The position numbers and the translations under genes were made by a program. The notes below the pieces were generated by a model. That model ran no database searches and was not told the DNA's origin. It saw only the letters and a program-made list of their open reading frames with translations. This document shows, piece by piece, positions 38,201 to 45,148 of a stretch of 64,000 nt of DNA. Within the stretch, counting starts at the first letter, position 1. Every line of letters starts with the position of its first letter. The DNA is from Patiria pectinifera (taxonomy: Eukaryota > Echinodermata > Asteroidea > Valvatida > Asterinidae): positions 1,860,001-1,924,000 of the forward strand of contig CM057150.1 of assembly GCA_029964075.1 (NCBI GenBank). Reading direction: 5' to 3'.

Positions 38201-39488
38201 ACTGTTTAAGATTTATTTGAATAGTATAATGCTCTCCAAGATTCCAATACTTTGAAGCTGTGGCTTGTAAATATTAATATATATGAATCACTGCTTTTTG
38301 ACACATTAATGGTACAATTAAGTGAGATTTTCAAGATGGCGGAAACCGTCCAGACTTTTGGACGCGAAGTCCATTTGACCATTATTCCAATATCTTATTT
38401 TGTTCTTCATTTTCAACTATTGATTCCTCATTTTCTGTAAATAATTATGTGAGATTAGCCAGGATGGCTGATATTTGTTTAAAATTAATCGTGAGTTTGT
38501 CCAGTGAACTTGATTTAAGAATTTTGTAATTATTGTTATTAAGCTTTAATCATTTGACATTTCCCCCCCCCCCCCCCCACTTATTGATTTTCGGAGGCCT
38601 AAGTGTCTGGAAAAAATAACCGGTCTACATTTCAGCACGCCTCCCTGAAAAAATTCTTGATCCACCGTGCTAGCCCCCCAAAAATATTGGTTCTAGAACC
38701 GCGCCAGACTTGGAGACTATTTCTGAGAAGTGGGTTCTTTTGGCCTTACGGACCAGCGAGACACATGCCGGCGTTGTTGACAATGTAGTTGGCGGTCAAT
38801 CTCGAGTGAGGATGCACGCCACCTGTGCTCAAGCTGGTGGCGTGCAGGTAGAGAAAAAATATGTTGATCTCGAACTGCTGCAAAACTCATGGCCTGATGA
38901 ACAGGGGTAATAATTGTGAAGCGCTTTAAGACCTGTTTTTTTTTAATATAGCGCTACAAGCACCACATAAGTATTATTATTAATTTATTATTATTATTAC
39001 TTTCATTCGTGTAATGGTACCACTAAGGAGACACGTTATCGTAATTTCTTCGCACGATAGGAGACAACGGGTATTAGAGAGACATTTGCATGTCTCCCTA
39101 ATGTCACAGTCCCCCCCCCCCTCCCCTTAGATGAAAAATTTTATTTGCAATGAGATTATATTCGTTGCTTGTGGTCTAATTAGTAAACATACCGAGATTC
39201 GTGGGGAAAAAAAGGACAAGGGAATATTGGGTTAGGACATATTTCAGTTTGAAAATGGTTTCGCACAAGTGTATGGGGATGGAATGTCTAATCCAGGGTA
39301 ATTATTATTATTATTATTATTTGTGCAAATGTGGGCAAGTATTTAAGACATGTGGTTGCTTATTCCTATCAAACTAAATAATGAGTAATTTGGTTTGTCT
39401 TTGTTTACAGGAATACATATCGATCACGGATTTCCAAGAAACCGTTTATGAAGTCGTGCAGACGGAAGATGCGGGTGAAAAGTTGTAA
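18445..39488 (+). CDS. receptor tyrosine kinase gene, eight exons (5' end not found)
   Basis: Exons are 18445-18654, 19081-19191, 19566-19753, 19924-20046, 20391-20502, 20954-21050, 21563-21662 and, after a 17,748-bp intron, 39411-39488. All junctions are GT-AG and the phases agree. The product contains a juxtamembrane segment, a full tyrosine-kinase domain and a short Tyr-containing tail. Key residues are the Gly-loop GHGAFGQV, the VAVK lysine, [36 protein letters not shown] and a CW...RPTF end. The HRDLAARN form marks a tyrosine kinase, and the look is that of RET/FGFR/Cad96Ca-like receptors, which phosphorylate themselves and adaptor proteins at the plasma membrane. The extracellular and transmembrane exons must lie upstream, perhaps outside the window. 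The kinase motifs are intact, so the gene is probably functional. Confidence 0.85.
19081..19191 (+). CDS. RTK exon: helix C
   Basis: TTCTGCAG acceptor, GTATTT donor, 111 bp. It encodes the loop after the lysine strand and helix C ([11 protein letters not shown], with the salt-bridge Glu), then [11 protein letters not shown]. This is the typical RTK order. Confidence 0.9.
19566..19753 (+). CDS. RTK exon: hinge and kinase insert
   Basis: The exon follows CAATCAG and ends CAG before GTAAGC. It encodes [18 protein letters not shown] (hinge and helix D), a modest kinase insert, and the start of helix E ([19 protein letters not shown]). Confidence 0.9.
19924..20046 (+). CDS. RTK exon: catalytic loop, DFG and activation loop
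   Basis: The CACACAG acceptor is followed by TGCATTCACAGG, encoding [10 protein letters not shown]. The exon also holds SDFGLARD and an activation loop with a single tyrosine (IYERGSE). It ends GAG before GTATGT. The catalytic Asp, Arg, Asn and the DFG Asp are all present. Confidence 0.95.
20069..20275. mobile_element. hAT-like TIR fragment in RTK intron
   Basis: It begins CAGTGGCGTATATACGGGG, close to the CAGTGGCGTAGCC terminus of the element at 45149, and contains long G runs and a GTGCCCCA-rich stretch. No matching right terminus or target duplication was found, so it is a fragment. It starts only 23 bp after the donor of the catalytic-loop exon. Confidence 0.4.
20391..20502 (+). CDS. RTK exon: P+1 loop and helix F
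   Basis: A T-rich acceptor TTTTGCAG is followed by GGTGCACTTCCC, encoding [12 protein letters not shown] and [23 protein letters not shown] across the exon. MALES replaces the more usual MAPES, as in some invertebrate RTKs. The donor is GTAATT. Confidence 0.92.
20954..21050 (+). CDS. RTK exon: helix G region
   Basis: The acceptor TTTTATAAG is followed by GTGCTCGT and the donor is GTAAGT. It encodes [20 protein letters not shown] and [13 protein letters not shown], the usual text after helix F. Confidence 0.9.
21563..21662 (+). CDS. RTK exon: helices H and I, kinase end
   Basis: The acceptor is ACAATGTCAG. The exon encodes [20 protein letters not shown] followed by [13 protein letters not shown] and ends AAAGGAAAG before GTGAGA, in phase 0. 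It completes the kinase domain (CW and RPTF landmarks). Confidence 0.9.
21917..22049 (+). mobile_element. tRNA-derived SINE
   Basis: A tRNA-like head contains an A-box-like TGGTCCAATGG (21926-21936) and a B-box GGCTCGAACCC (21970-21980). The body contains TTGCCTCTCTCCACTCAGG, similar to SINE bodies common in marine invertebrates, and it ends in GGTAATAATAACAA. The head does not fold as a normal tRNA, so this is a polymerase III retroposon, not a tRNA gene. Confidence 0.65.
22050..23390. repeat. array unit 1
   Basis: Starts ACTAGAGTTTCGCG directly after the SINE tail. It contains a duplicated ACTTCCGGTTTGATGACGT segment at about 22318-22372 and a TGACCTTCCGG...CCGGAAG...AAGGTCA stem near 23080-23112. 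Confidence 0.7.
23391..24415. repeat. array unit 2, shorter, with internal 136-bp duplication
   Basis: Starts ACTAGAGGTTCGCG. Its first half lacks the usual ETS/CRE-like segments and instead carries non-unit sequence including the 136-bp duplication at 23657-23920. Its second half matches the other units. Confidence 0.6.
23657..23920. repeat. 136-bp tandem duplication
   Basis: The segment starting GGTAGACTTGACG at 23657 recurs at 23793 with minor changes. Each copy contains CCTCTAACGTCGTTGGAGTTTA and ends in a CATGGG-AATAA-TTCTGCACTGA-type stretch. Confidence 0.7.
24416..25766. repeat. array unit 3
   Basis: Starts GTAGAGATTCGCGTTTGTTGTTACAAACG and contains several TGACGTCA sites and a CCTTCCGGTAGACCCGGAAG inverted pair near 25452. 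Confidence 0.65.
25767..27267. repeat. array unit 4, longest
   Basis: Starts ACTAGAGTTTCGCG. It contains both inverted CACTTCCGGTAACACCGGAAG (near 26565) and CCTTCCGGTAGACCCGGAAG (near 26901) pairs and at least six TGACGTCA sites. It ends with the GTGGTCGGG/CCCGACCAC hairpin. Confidence 0.7.
27268..28541. repeat. array unit 5
   Basis: Starts ACTAAAGGTTCGCG immediately after the hairpin of unit 4 and ends with its own GAGTGGTCGGG-TTGT-GCCCGACCACTC hairpin at about 28512-28538. Confidence 0.7.
28675..29232. repeat. TTGATG/TTGATTG satellite
   Basis: Imperfect alternation of TTGTTGATGTTGATTG units over about 550 bp, ending in several GTTGAGG units near 29200-29230. No coding content. Confidence 0.9.
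29233..30468. repeat. diverged relatives of the intronic repeat family
   Basis: Contains AACTTCCGGTCTGATGACGT near 29821, GCCGCTAGAGGGCGC near 29965, CACTTCCGGTTTCGACCGGAAG near 30090 and TGACGTCA sites near 30250. It ends with an AGGTGTTGGGC/GCCCAACACCT hairpin at about 30442-30467 directly before the next ACTAGAG unit start. No gene recognised. Confidence 0.5.
30469..30637. repeat. array unit 6, left part
   Basis: Starts ACTAGAGCTTCGCGTTTGTTG and runs to the target site of Gypsy-4. The unit resumes at 35506 with TTTTATG-CCGCTAGGGGGC, matching the text after AAACTCTATTTTATG in the other units. Confidence 0.75.
30638..31304 (+). repeat. Gypsy-4 5' LTR
   Basis: Starts TGTGACGGAATAGG; its last base is G where the 3' LTR has A. 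It contains CTATTAAAGAGG where the 3' LTR has CTATAAAAGAGG, and a cluster of CCGACTCCGCCCACATT-type short repeats near 31040-31130. Confidence 0.9.
31305..31322 (+). other. Gypsy-4 primer-binding site candidate
   Basis: TTGGTGGCAGCGGTGGGA follows the 5' LTR directly. It starts with TGG after one base, as expected for a tRNA primer, and has the GTGGCAGCGGTGGGA form seen after many Gypsy LTRs. The tRNA was not identified. Confidence 0.6.
31379..32759 (+). pseudogene. gag: Gypsy-4 gag
   Basis: Two overlapping frames: an N-terminal part from ATG 31379 and a 364-residue frame ending at 32759, so a frameshift lies near 31660. The capsid-like part holds [51 protein letters not shown] and a helical tail. 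This is the retrotransposon Gag of Gypsy elements that packages the RNA. The N-terminal half is Pro/Ser/Thr-rich and low in complexity. A further frameshift near 32750 joins it to the next frame. Confidence 0.8.
32734..33770 (+). pseudogene. Gypsy-4 nucleocapsid knuckle fused to integrase zinc-binding remnant
   Basis: The frame opens within the gag tail. At about 33045-33090 it has a CCHC knuckle ([14 protein letters not shown]). After about 50 residues it passes straight into text normally found between RNase H and integrase. This continues into an H2C2 domain ([15 protein letters not shown] followed by [20 protein letters not shown]). Protease, reverse transcriptase and RNase H are thus deleted near 33235, and the integrase catalytic core is also absent after about 33720. 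Confidence 0.85.
33838..34300 (+). pseudogene. Gypsy-4 C2H2 zinc-finger region, frameshifted
   Basis: A Pro/basic stretch leads into HRCPEPGCG in one frame. The neighbouring frame supplies [12 protein letters not shown] and [15 protein letters not shown]. Together they resemble two C2H2 fingers, split by a frameshift near 34090. The position, downstream of integrase sequence and upstream of the polypurine tract, equals that of the intact zinc-finger ORF of Gypsy-3 at 61752. The second finger lacks a clear last His. Confidence 0.55.
34795..34812 (+). other. Gypsy-4 polypurine tract
   Basis: TTTGGGAGGGGGGC ends two bases before the TG of the 3' LTR at 34813. Confidence 0.7.
34813..35505 (+). 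repeat. Gypsy-4 3' LTR
   Basis: 693 bp. Starts TGTGACGGAATAAG and ends ACGTCACA. It differs from the 5' LTR by scattered substitutions and small indels in the CCACATTCCGACTCC region. Confidence 0.9.
34983..34990 (+). promoter_or_regulatory. TATA box in Gypsy-4 LTR
   Basis: TATAAAAG followed by AGGTTGCAGA. The 5' LTR has TATTAAAG at the same place, a likely weakening change. Confidence 0.5.
35506..36362. repeat. array unit 6, right part
   Basis: Resumes the repeat unit interrupted by Gypsy-4. It contains TGACGTCA near 35540, 35834 and 36178 and a CACTTCCGATAACACCGGAAG inverted pair near 35653. It ends in the GAGTGGTCGGG/CCCGACCACTC hairpin at about 36334-36360. Confidence 0.75.
36440..37932 (-). 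pseudogene. L2/CR1-like LINE reverse transcriptase, broken
   Basis: Two overlapping minus-strand frames (37932-36952 and 37231-36440). Landmarks in order are [49 protein letters not shown] (first catalytic Asp), [15 protein letters not shown] and CYADDIQLY (catalytic YADD). Then come [13 protein letters not shown] and a thumb region ending [14 protein letters not shown]. The frame is broken near 37200. A segment is missing between the LNDRK motif and [14 protein letters not shown], so the copy has an internal deletion. The endonuclease domain is absent. Confidence 0.88.
37933..38904. other. intronic non-coding sequence
   Basis: AT-rich sequence with a C run at 38562-38578. The stretch 38600-38900 contains an inverted word pair GCACGCCACC/GGTGGCGTGC at about 38813-38845. 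No exon was recognised. Confidence 0.35.
38905..39000 (+). mobile_element. LINE/SINE 3' tail
   Basis: GTGAAGCGCTTTAAGACC...TATAGCGCTACAAG followed by ATTATTATT repeats has the form of the 3' end shared by L2-type LINEs and their SINEs. The upstream body is too diverged to assign. Confidence 0.5.
39040..39330. repeat. second copy of the AGGGAATATTGGGTTA repeat
   Basis: Shares the GGGAATATTGGGTTA word and the terminal TAATTATTATTATT run with 16201-16412. Confidence 0.5.
39411..39488 (+). CDS. RTK terminal exon (C-terminal tail, stop)
   Basis: A strong acceptor (TTTGTCTTTGTTTACAG) precedes GAATACATATCG. In phase 0, as required by the exon ending at 21662, it encodes 25 residues starting [16 protein letters not shown] and then TAA. 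A Tyr-rich EY..I...DF...VYE tail directly after the kinase is typical of invertebrate FGFR/PDGFR-like receptors. The preceding intron is 17,748 bp and carries the repeat array and Gypsy-4. No sequence search was possible, so the link rests on phase, acceptor quality and tail character. Confidence 0.65.
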   Translation, partial: EYISITDFQETVYEVVQTEDAGEKL

Positions 39489-40304
39489 TGGTCTTACCAT
39501 AATTGCGTGAATGGTGAAACACTGTAAAGTAAAATAATGCGCAATTTTGTTATAATATAAAACGCACGTCGATAATTTTGAATTGTCTTTGTATACATCA
39601 CCAAAACCGGTCTGTGCTTCCTGGCACACAGCTCTGCAAATCAACGTGGTTACACGCCGAAGACATACAATATGGATCGACTTCAGTGTTTTTTAACGTT
39701 ATTGCCATCACGTGACATATTGGCTTGCACTTTGTATAGAGCAATAATGTGCTCATCAACGCAATGTCACACAAAATATCTACATGTTTAAAATTTTATG
39801 GTATTAAGATCACAATTATTAATGAGGAAAATCCTGAGACTTGAAATGAATTATGCATTTAAATTTCATCTGAACGAAGTATAATTTATGCATTATACTC
39901 GGATGTCTTTAAATTTGCTTGCAATAGACTTATTATTTGTATAATGTTGTAGTACTAAACTTGTATTCAGATTGTGTTATAGCCTTATTATTCGTACAAC
40001 TGAATTACTCGGAGAGCAATCTTATAATGTCATTTTTGTGTGAACATTTTATAATTACTATTTTATTTCAAATAACATGTGAACTTATTTGTAATTGAAT
40101 TATAACTGGAAAGGTACTTCAAGGGTTCTTGTTCTTATAAATGAAGCAGATTGTAGATTTTCAAGGAGGAAGGAGGCACCTTGACTCCGCCCTCACAATA
40201 GCAAGGAGTGCCTTCAGCACGCCTTCACTCAACATCCCCCTTTCATATCATCATTCCGTTGTTATTATATATTAAGCTATAAACCTCAAGTCTATAGCAA
40301 TAAA
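39489..40304 (+). other. probable RTK 3' UTR
   Basis: AT-rich non-coding sequence after the stop at 39488. An AATAAA signal lies at 40299-40304 in AGCAATAAACGTACC. The true cleavage site is unknown. Confidence 0.4.
40299..40304 (+). terminator. candidate polyadenylation signal AATAAA
   Basis: Canonical hexamer about 0.8 kb after the terminal RTK exon. Earlier hexamer variants exist (for example TATAAA near 39556), so use of this one is an inference. Confidence 0.35.
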
Positions 40305-40859
40305 CGTACCTTGCGATACGTCACACGATCAGATAATTACTGTGGCAGAAAGAGGGTTTAAACTGTTCGGAAATGTGCCCTCGATGAGTCTGACGACCAA
40401 TTTAAGATCCAATCACTGTCAAGCTTGGCTGAGGGGATACACAAAATAAAAGACATGGAGGTAACAACAGTAACGACGATGAACGAGAATACTTTCTCAC
40501 GAAGTAGCTGATGATATGTATTACTAAATATTGCATAATCATCGAACTCATGGATACCTGAATTATCAAACAGCCTTATCACAGAGGGAGAATTAAGGAT
40601 ATCTAGTGAAGTTTTAGTACACGATGACACTTATGTCGTTTCTCATTTGATGTATATAATAAGGTCGTTTAATGATTTAGGTATACGAAAATAATTATAA
40701 TGCCATTTTTAAAAGTTGTAAATAGTTCTTAAATGTTAAGTGGCAACGTCAACAAACCAAGTGACGGTCAGTTGAGAAAACGTTTATTGAGTGGATATTG
40801 ACAATTTAAATTTATTCATATTCAAATTAAGCAGCCAATTAAATATAACACAAACACTT
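40305..40859. other. non-coding, no gene recognised
   Basis: A minus-strand ORF of 90 codons (40358-40630) has one hydrophobic stretch but no family features. Nothing else seen. Confidence 0.3.
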
Positions 40860-41056
40860 TAAAATTTGAGGGAAAATAGAGAACGCTATCCGTCTTGGCT
40901 CCCAGGATATTTAATGAGGGAAAATGGGCAACGTTAACCCTTATGGCTCTCAAGATATTTATTGACGGCAAATGGGGAACACTAACCGTCATAGCTGTGA
41001 AGGTAATTATAGAAGGATAATTTGGAGCAGTAACCGTCATCTCTTTGAGTATATTT
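40860..41056. repeat. short tandem repeat, ~60-bp unit, three to four copies
   Basis: A unit of the type GGGAAAATGGGCAACG-TAACCGTCATGGCT-TCAAGATATTTATTGA recurs at about 40869, 40917, 40970 and 41022 with considerable divergence. Confidence 0.6.
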
Positions 41057-41598
41057 TTTTGCAAAAATGCAGTTTCTTGAATGCTGGATTCGAACTACAT
41101 ATATATATAACAGTAAAAAAATCCGATGCGAAGAAGATATCCAAGATGCCGGCCAATATGGCCGCCAGAAATGGTAAAAACTTGAAAAAAGGCATTAATC
41201 AGCCAAATTATGTGACAAAAGCATAAATAAAATGGTAAGTTATATGTTTTAGACCCTAGTGTCTATTGTGTAAACATTGTGTAAACAAGTTTCCAGACTC
41301 TTTCTTTCCGTAGATGGATGGCTGGCATATATTTATTCAGTGACATTTCGTTTTAGCGTATTACCTCACAGTTTGGTTTCTATGAAAGTACAATTTACCA
41401 AAAGAAGAAGCAGAAAGTAATCCCTATGTATTTATCAGTTAATTTCTATAGCAGTCACGTGCTTAAGGTCTTTTGTTGACCCATGGAGGATTGAGCGGAT
41501 TAGATACCCCTCATTGTTGAGTCCCAGATGCTTGAACTGCAATTATCAGGCATGAACTCAATAGATCACCTATAGTGTGTTGGTGCCTCAGCCAGAGT

Positions 41599-41678
41599 CT
41601 GGCCGGTTGCTCGGCCGGATTGAAGAGGATTAAACTAGCCGGCCGAGCTACTGGCTGGCCTGTACTTAAACCGGCCAG
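41599..41678. repeat. nested inverted repeats (CCGGCC-rich)
   Basis: Outer arms are CTGGCCGGTT at 41599-41608 and AACCGGCCAG at 41669-41678. Inner arms are GCTCGGCCGG at 41609-41618 and CCGGCCGAGC at 41639-41648. Both pairs are perfect. Confidence 0.8.
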
Positions 41679-41757
41679 TGATGGTTATTTTAAAAATGTA
41701 TGCATTTATCATATTATTTGGCTAATATAGATCATTTTTTCTTACATTTGACTGCTT

Positions 41758-42290
41758 TTGGAGGCCGTATGTGCGGCCATCCTGGCCCTCATCTTGAATT
41801 TGAAGCATGATAGCAACAAATGGGATACCAGAAATGGATTTTCGAGGGTAAAAACATTTCCAACAGTTTTATTGGCTAATATTTTTTTTCCATTTGTCCT
41901 TCCAATTTTGCAGCCATATTGGCCGACATTTTAGCCGCCATCTTGCATTTGAAGCATGATGGCACAAAAGCGATACCAGAAATGAATTTATGAGGATAAA
42001 ATACATATAACTAACATTTCATTTATGATTTTAACATATATTTTTAACAATATGGCGGCCATATTAGCCACCAAATTGGTCGCCATCTTGAATTTGAAGC
42101 ATGATATCAAAAAAGGATACCGAAAAAGAGTTTTGGAGGGTCTCAAACATATAACTGACCTTTTTACTGCCTTTTTTTGTTGTTGCTTTTATCACATAAT
42201 TTGGCTGATTTATGCCTTATTCCTTAGTTTTTACGATTTTAGGTGGACATTTTGGCCGCCATCTTTGATATTTTAGGTCCACTGTTATTT
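41758..42290. repeat. tandem ~155-bp repeat with GCCGCCATCTTG motifs
   Basis: Four diverged units each carry a GGCCGCCATCTTG-like word followed by AATTTGAAGCATGAT and ATACCAGAAATG. The motif occurs at about 41786, 41934, 42080 and 42256. The word is the reverse of AAGATGGCGGC, the YY1-type consensus. No gene is encoded. Confidence 0.65.
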
Positions 42291-42339
42291 GTTATTTTAG
42301 ACAAGTGACCTTCCGCCTTGTATCCCTAGCGAGTGTAAT

Positions 42340-42875
42340 TTTTTGATGTATGCCGACGACTCCACATTAACGTGTATTTCTACCAGTGTTGATGAAGTAG
42401 AAAACAACTTGAATACAGCCCTAGCGAGAATTTACACCTGGTGTGTCAGAAACAAACTTACAATAAACACCAGCAAAACCCAATCCATGCTTATTGGAAC
42501 TAAAATAAAAGTCTGCAGTACTGACCTTAATGTCGAAATTGCTGGTAGTCCAGTTGTAAAGGTGCACTCTTGTAAGTGTCTAGGTGTTATTATTGATGAC
42601 ACTTTAAGTTGGGGCCCACACGTTGAATACGTGAAGAAAACAGTTTCCTCTAAACTACGTTTGCTAAATAGAATCCGCGATTATGTTCCCCAAAGCAGTC
42701 TGCACTCTCTTTTTGTTAGCTTAGTTTTGCCATCTTTAGATTATTGCAGTACTGTATGGGGAGGAAGGTACACATCACACGACAATATTCTCAAAAAATG
42801 TTTGAAAAGAGCCACGCGGATAATCCTGAAGTGTGCATTCTTAACGCCTTCAGCTGATATGTTTGCTAGTCTTAA
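42340..42875 (+). pseudogene. jockey/CR1-like LINE RT C-terminal fragment, 5' part
   Basis: An open 178-codon stretch starts at the catalytic YADDSTLTC. It continues with WCVRNKLTINTSKTQSM, CKCLGVIIDDTLSWGPHV, LRLLNRIRDYVP and LPSLDYCSTVWGG, ending at the TTAA target of the MITE. The N-terminal part of the reverse transcriptase is absent, so it is 5' truncated. Confidence 0.88.
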
Positions 42876-43027
42876 AGGGAATATACATCATTTGCTTTTG
42901 TTGTAATTTTCAGAAATGGATGGAATTGGGGGGTTGGAAATATATAGCAAATATAGTTACACTGACTTTTTTGAGGTTTTGGGTTCAAAAATGCTATAAA
43001 TACCAAGAAAAACAATCATTTTTCTGT

Positions 43028-43107
43028 AGTCTGGTTCCCTGACTCCATTGAAGAAGAAACAGAGCAGTTTACATACATTGGGGAATTAGGTCAGGGAACC
43101 AGTCTAG
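43028..43107. repeat. inverted repeat CTGGTTCCCTGAC inside the MITE
   Basis: CTGGTTCCCTGAC near 43031-43043 pairs with GTCAGGGAACCAG near 43091-43103, with a spacer of about 47 bp. This allows a long hairpin. Confidence 0.75.
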
Positions 43108-43196
43108 CTGGCTTGTACCCACTTATATTGTGGGTAATCGATTGCAAACAAATGCGATGGTCAATTGGGGCCAGTATTTGAAAAAAACACCAGTTT

Positions 43197-43230
43197 TTTC
43201 CAACGCTGATCGGCCGATCAGCGTTGGAAA
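43197..43230. repeat. perfect 34-bp palindrome
   Basis: Two 17-bp arms, TTTCCAACGCTGATCGG and its exact complement, meet without a spacer in the middle of the MITE. Confidence 0.95.
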
Positions 43231-43393
43231 TTGGTACAAAAATAGTACTTTTCTTGAAAATGACCGTATATCAGGTGCCATGATTTTACAGGATGCTTTA
43301 CACTGTCATTCACTAACAGTCCAGCAAGGTATTTCAAAATGATTTGGTAGTTTTATTTTTGTGATGTTTGCAAATGTTGTATTTTCCCTTTAA

Positions 43394-43700
43394 TTGGATG
43401 TCATTTGCTGAAAGAGTAGAGTATAAAAAGGCTATTCTTGTTTACAAATGTATAAATAAAATTACTCCTTTGTATATGACAAATATGTTCACCACTTATT
43501 CAGATTCGTGAAACGAGACAATCCCCTGATATGGCATTGAGGATTCCTTTTGCAAAAAAAAAAAACGACCAATGTTATGCCGCAAGCTTTGCTGTAACTG
43601 GTACAATCATCTGGATTAATTGACATATGCAGTTGAGAACCATGACTTCATTAGCCTCATTCAAATCTGAACTACGTAAAACGTTCAGTCAGTAATACTA
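43394..43700 (+). pseudogene. jockey/CR1-like LINE RT fragment, 3' part
   Basis: Continues the LINE after the MITE with WMSFAERVEYKKAILVYKC and KITPLYMTNMF, then a degenerate stretch ending near LASFKSELRKTFSQ. This is the usual C-terminal region. It contains a poly-A run at 43554-43564 and frameshifts. Confidence 0.75.
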
Positions 43701-45140
43701 TTTCTGCAAATAATTATTTGTGTATTTGCCGCTGTCTTCTCTGATTATACAAATCTAGATATGTGCTGATATACGGAGTTAACAAACTTGATTGCCATAA
43801 TAATAATAAGATGATATGGAGCCGAATGGGAATTTTCCCATGTTTTCTCCCAAAAGGGTTTTCGCGGGGTTTTCGCCCCTCCCGTAATCAGCGAATATAG
43901 TTACAGCAATATTTTTTTTTCTCTTGATGCTACAAGATAGATCCAAATTTTTCGTGTTCACTGAATCCACTTTATAGTAAGCATTCATACTGTACATGTA
44001 GTTATAATAGTTGAAAATATATTGTTTTTATAATATATGCTTAACACTTATGCATTAGTCAAATAATGTTTTATCTCACTGTATTGAATTTTATTGTATT
44101 TGTAATGTATTGTATAATTATACATGTTTGTAGTCATTGTTTATTGTATGCAGGGCCCCAATGGAAACCAGTTTTAAGTTGGTATCTTAAAAAAGTAGCA
44201 AAAATCACTTAGTTTACGTCTTTCCAGATGCCCGACAAGGTACACTTCAGCGCGCGTTCCACTTCACCGCCGTATAACAATGCGCACACACTGTGTGTAC
44301 TTTGTGTAACACGCGTACTATACGTACATGTGTGGGTGTGTGCATACATGTGGCGCAAAGGTTAGCAATTCCGACTTGATCAATCTGCCATCAGCACCCC
44401 CCCCCCTCGCGCCTGTATTCATTGATGCATATGCAATACATCTCTATGCATATGCACAAACATCGCTTGACCAATCAAAGTAACCAATTTTTGAAGACTC
44501 ATTTATTATTTTCGGTAGGTATGGAAGACTGGATAACAATCTGCTCAATCTGTAGATTTTATTTGGATAATAATGCTAAGATCAGCTGCTCTTGGATTGA
44601 ATTTATAAAGAACACGACATTCAAATGTAATTAAAAACAAAAGGGAATTTATATTGCGGTTAATTTGTACAAGATGTTGAGATCCATTGATATCGCTTCG
44701 TGTTGTGCATACCCAGAGCCGTTTCAAAGCATTCGAAAGTGCGCGTGCGTGTATCTGTTTCTACTCCTCACCATGGAATGCGTGTGCGTTCTCCGCGAAA
44801 CTTTTGCTGAGCGAATACATGCAGACAGGGCTAGTTGTGTGTTAGGAATAATATCAAAACAACCTGCGCGCGTTTTTTAAGAATAAAAACGCTCATTACC
44901 TGAAATACTGTGATATGATTGGCTTCTACCGAAATCGGTAGAAGCCAATAACAGGGAAAAATTCATTTCTATAGACTGTGTACAAACGTGAAACAAACCA
45001 GCACGTACGCTTGGCAGATTGACCAAGTCTGGGTTGCTGCATCACTTGAAAATTACGTGTACATGTTCGTTGGATGGTCAGGATTCAGTTATGTACTGTA
45101 AGGACGTATGCAATATGCGCTGTGAGTGGATTTACCATAG
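43701..45140. other. non-coding, no gene recognised
   Basis: AT-rich with a C run near 44396. There is one perfect hairpin at 44918-44949. The short ORFs have no domain features. Confidence 0.35.
44918..44949. repeat. perfect hairpin, 15-bp stem, 2-nt loop
   Basis: ATTGGCTTCTACCGA, then AA, then TCGGTAGAAGCCAAT. Confidence 0.9.
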
Positions 45141-45148
45141 GCCGGCAC

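Larger units (their letters stand above)
42876..43389. mobile_element. 514-bp MITE with 20-bp TIRs and TTAA target duplication
   Basis: Left terminus AGGGAATATACATCATTTGC (42876-42895) and right terminus GCAAATGTTGTATTTTCCCT (43370-43389) are inverted repeats with two mismatches. TTAA lies on both sides (42872-42875 and 43390-43393). With one TTAA, the LINE frame passes through without interruption, which proves the insertion. TTAA targets are typical of the piggyBac superfamily. No transposase is present. Confidence 0.85.

Noticed and set aside
37933..39410. Additional RTK exons between 21662 and 39411
   Set aside because: No segment with a good acceptor, donor and compatible phase was found, and direct joining of 21662 to 39411 already keeps the frame.
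40358..40630. 90-codon minus-strand ORF with a hydrophobic segment
   Set aside because: No signal peptide pattern, family motif or splice support; it is within the length expected by chance in AT-rich DNA.
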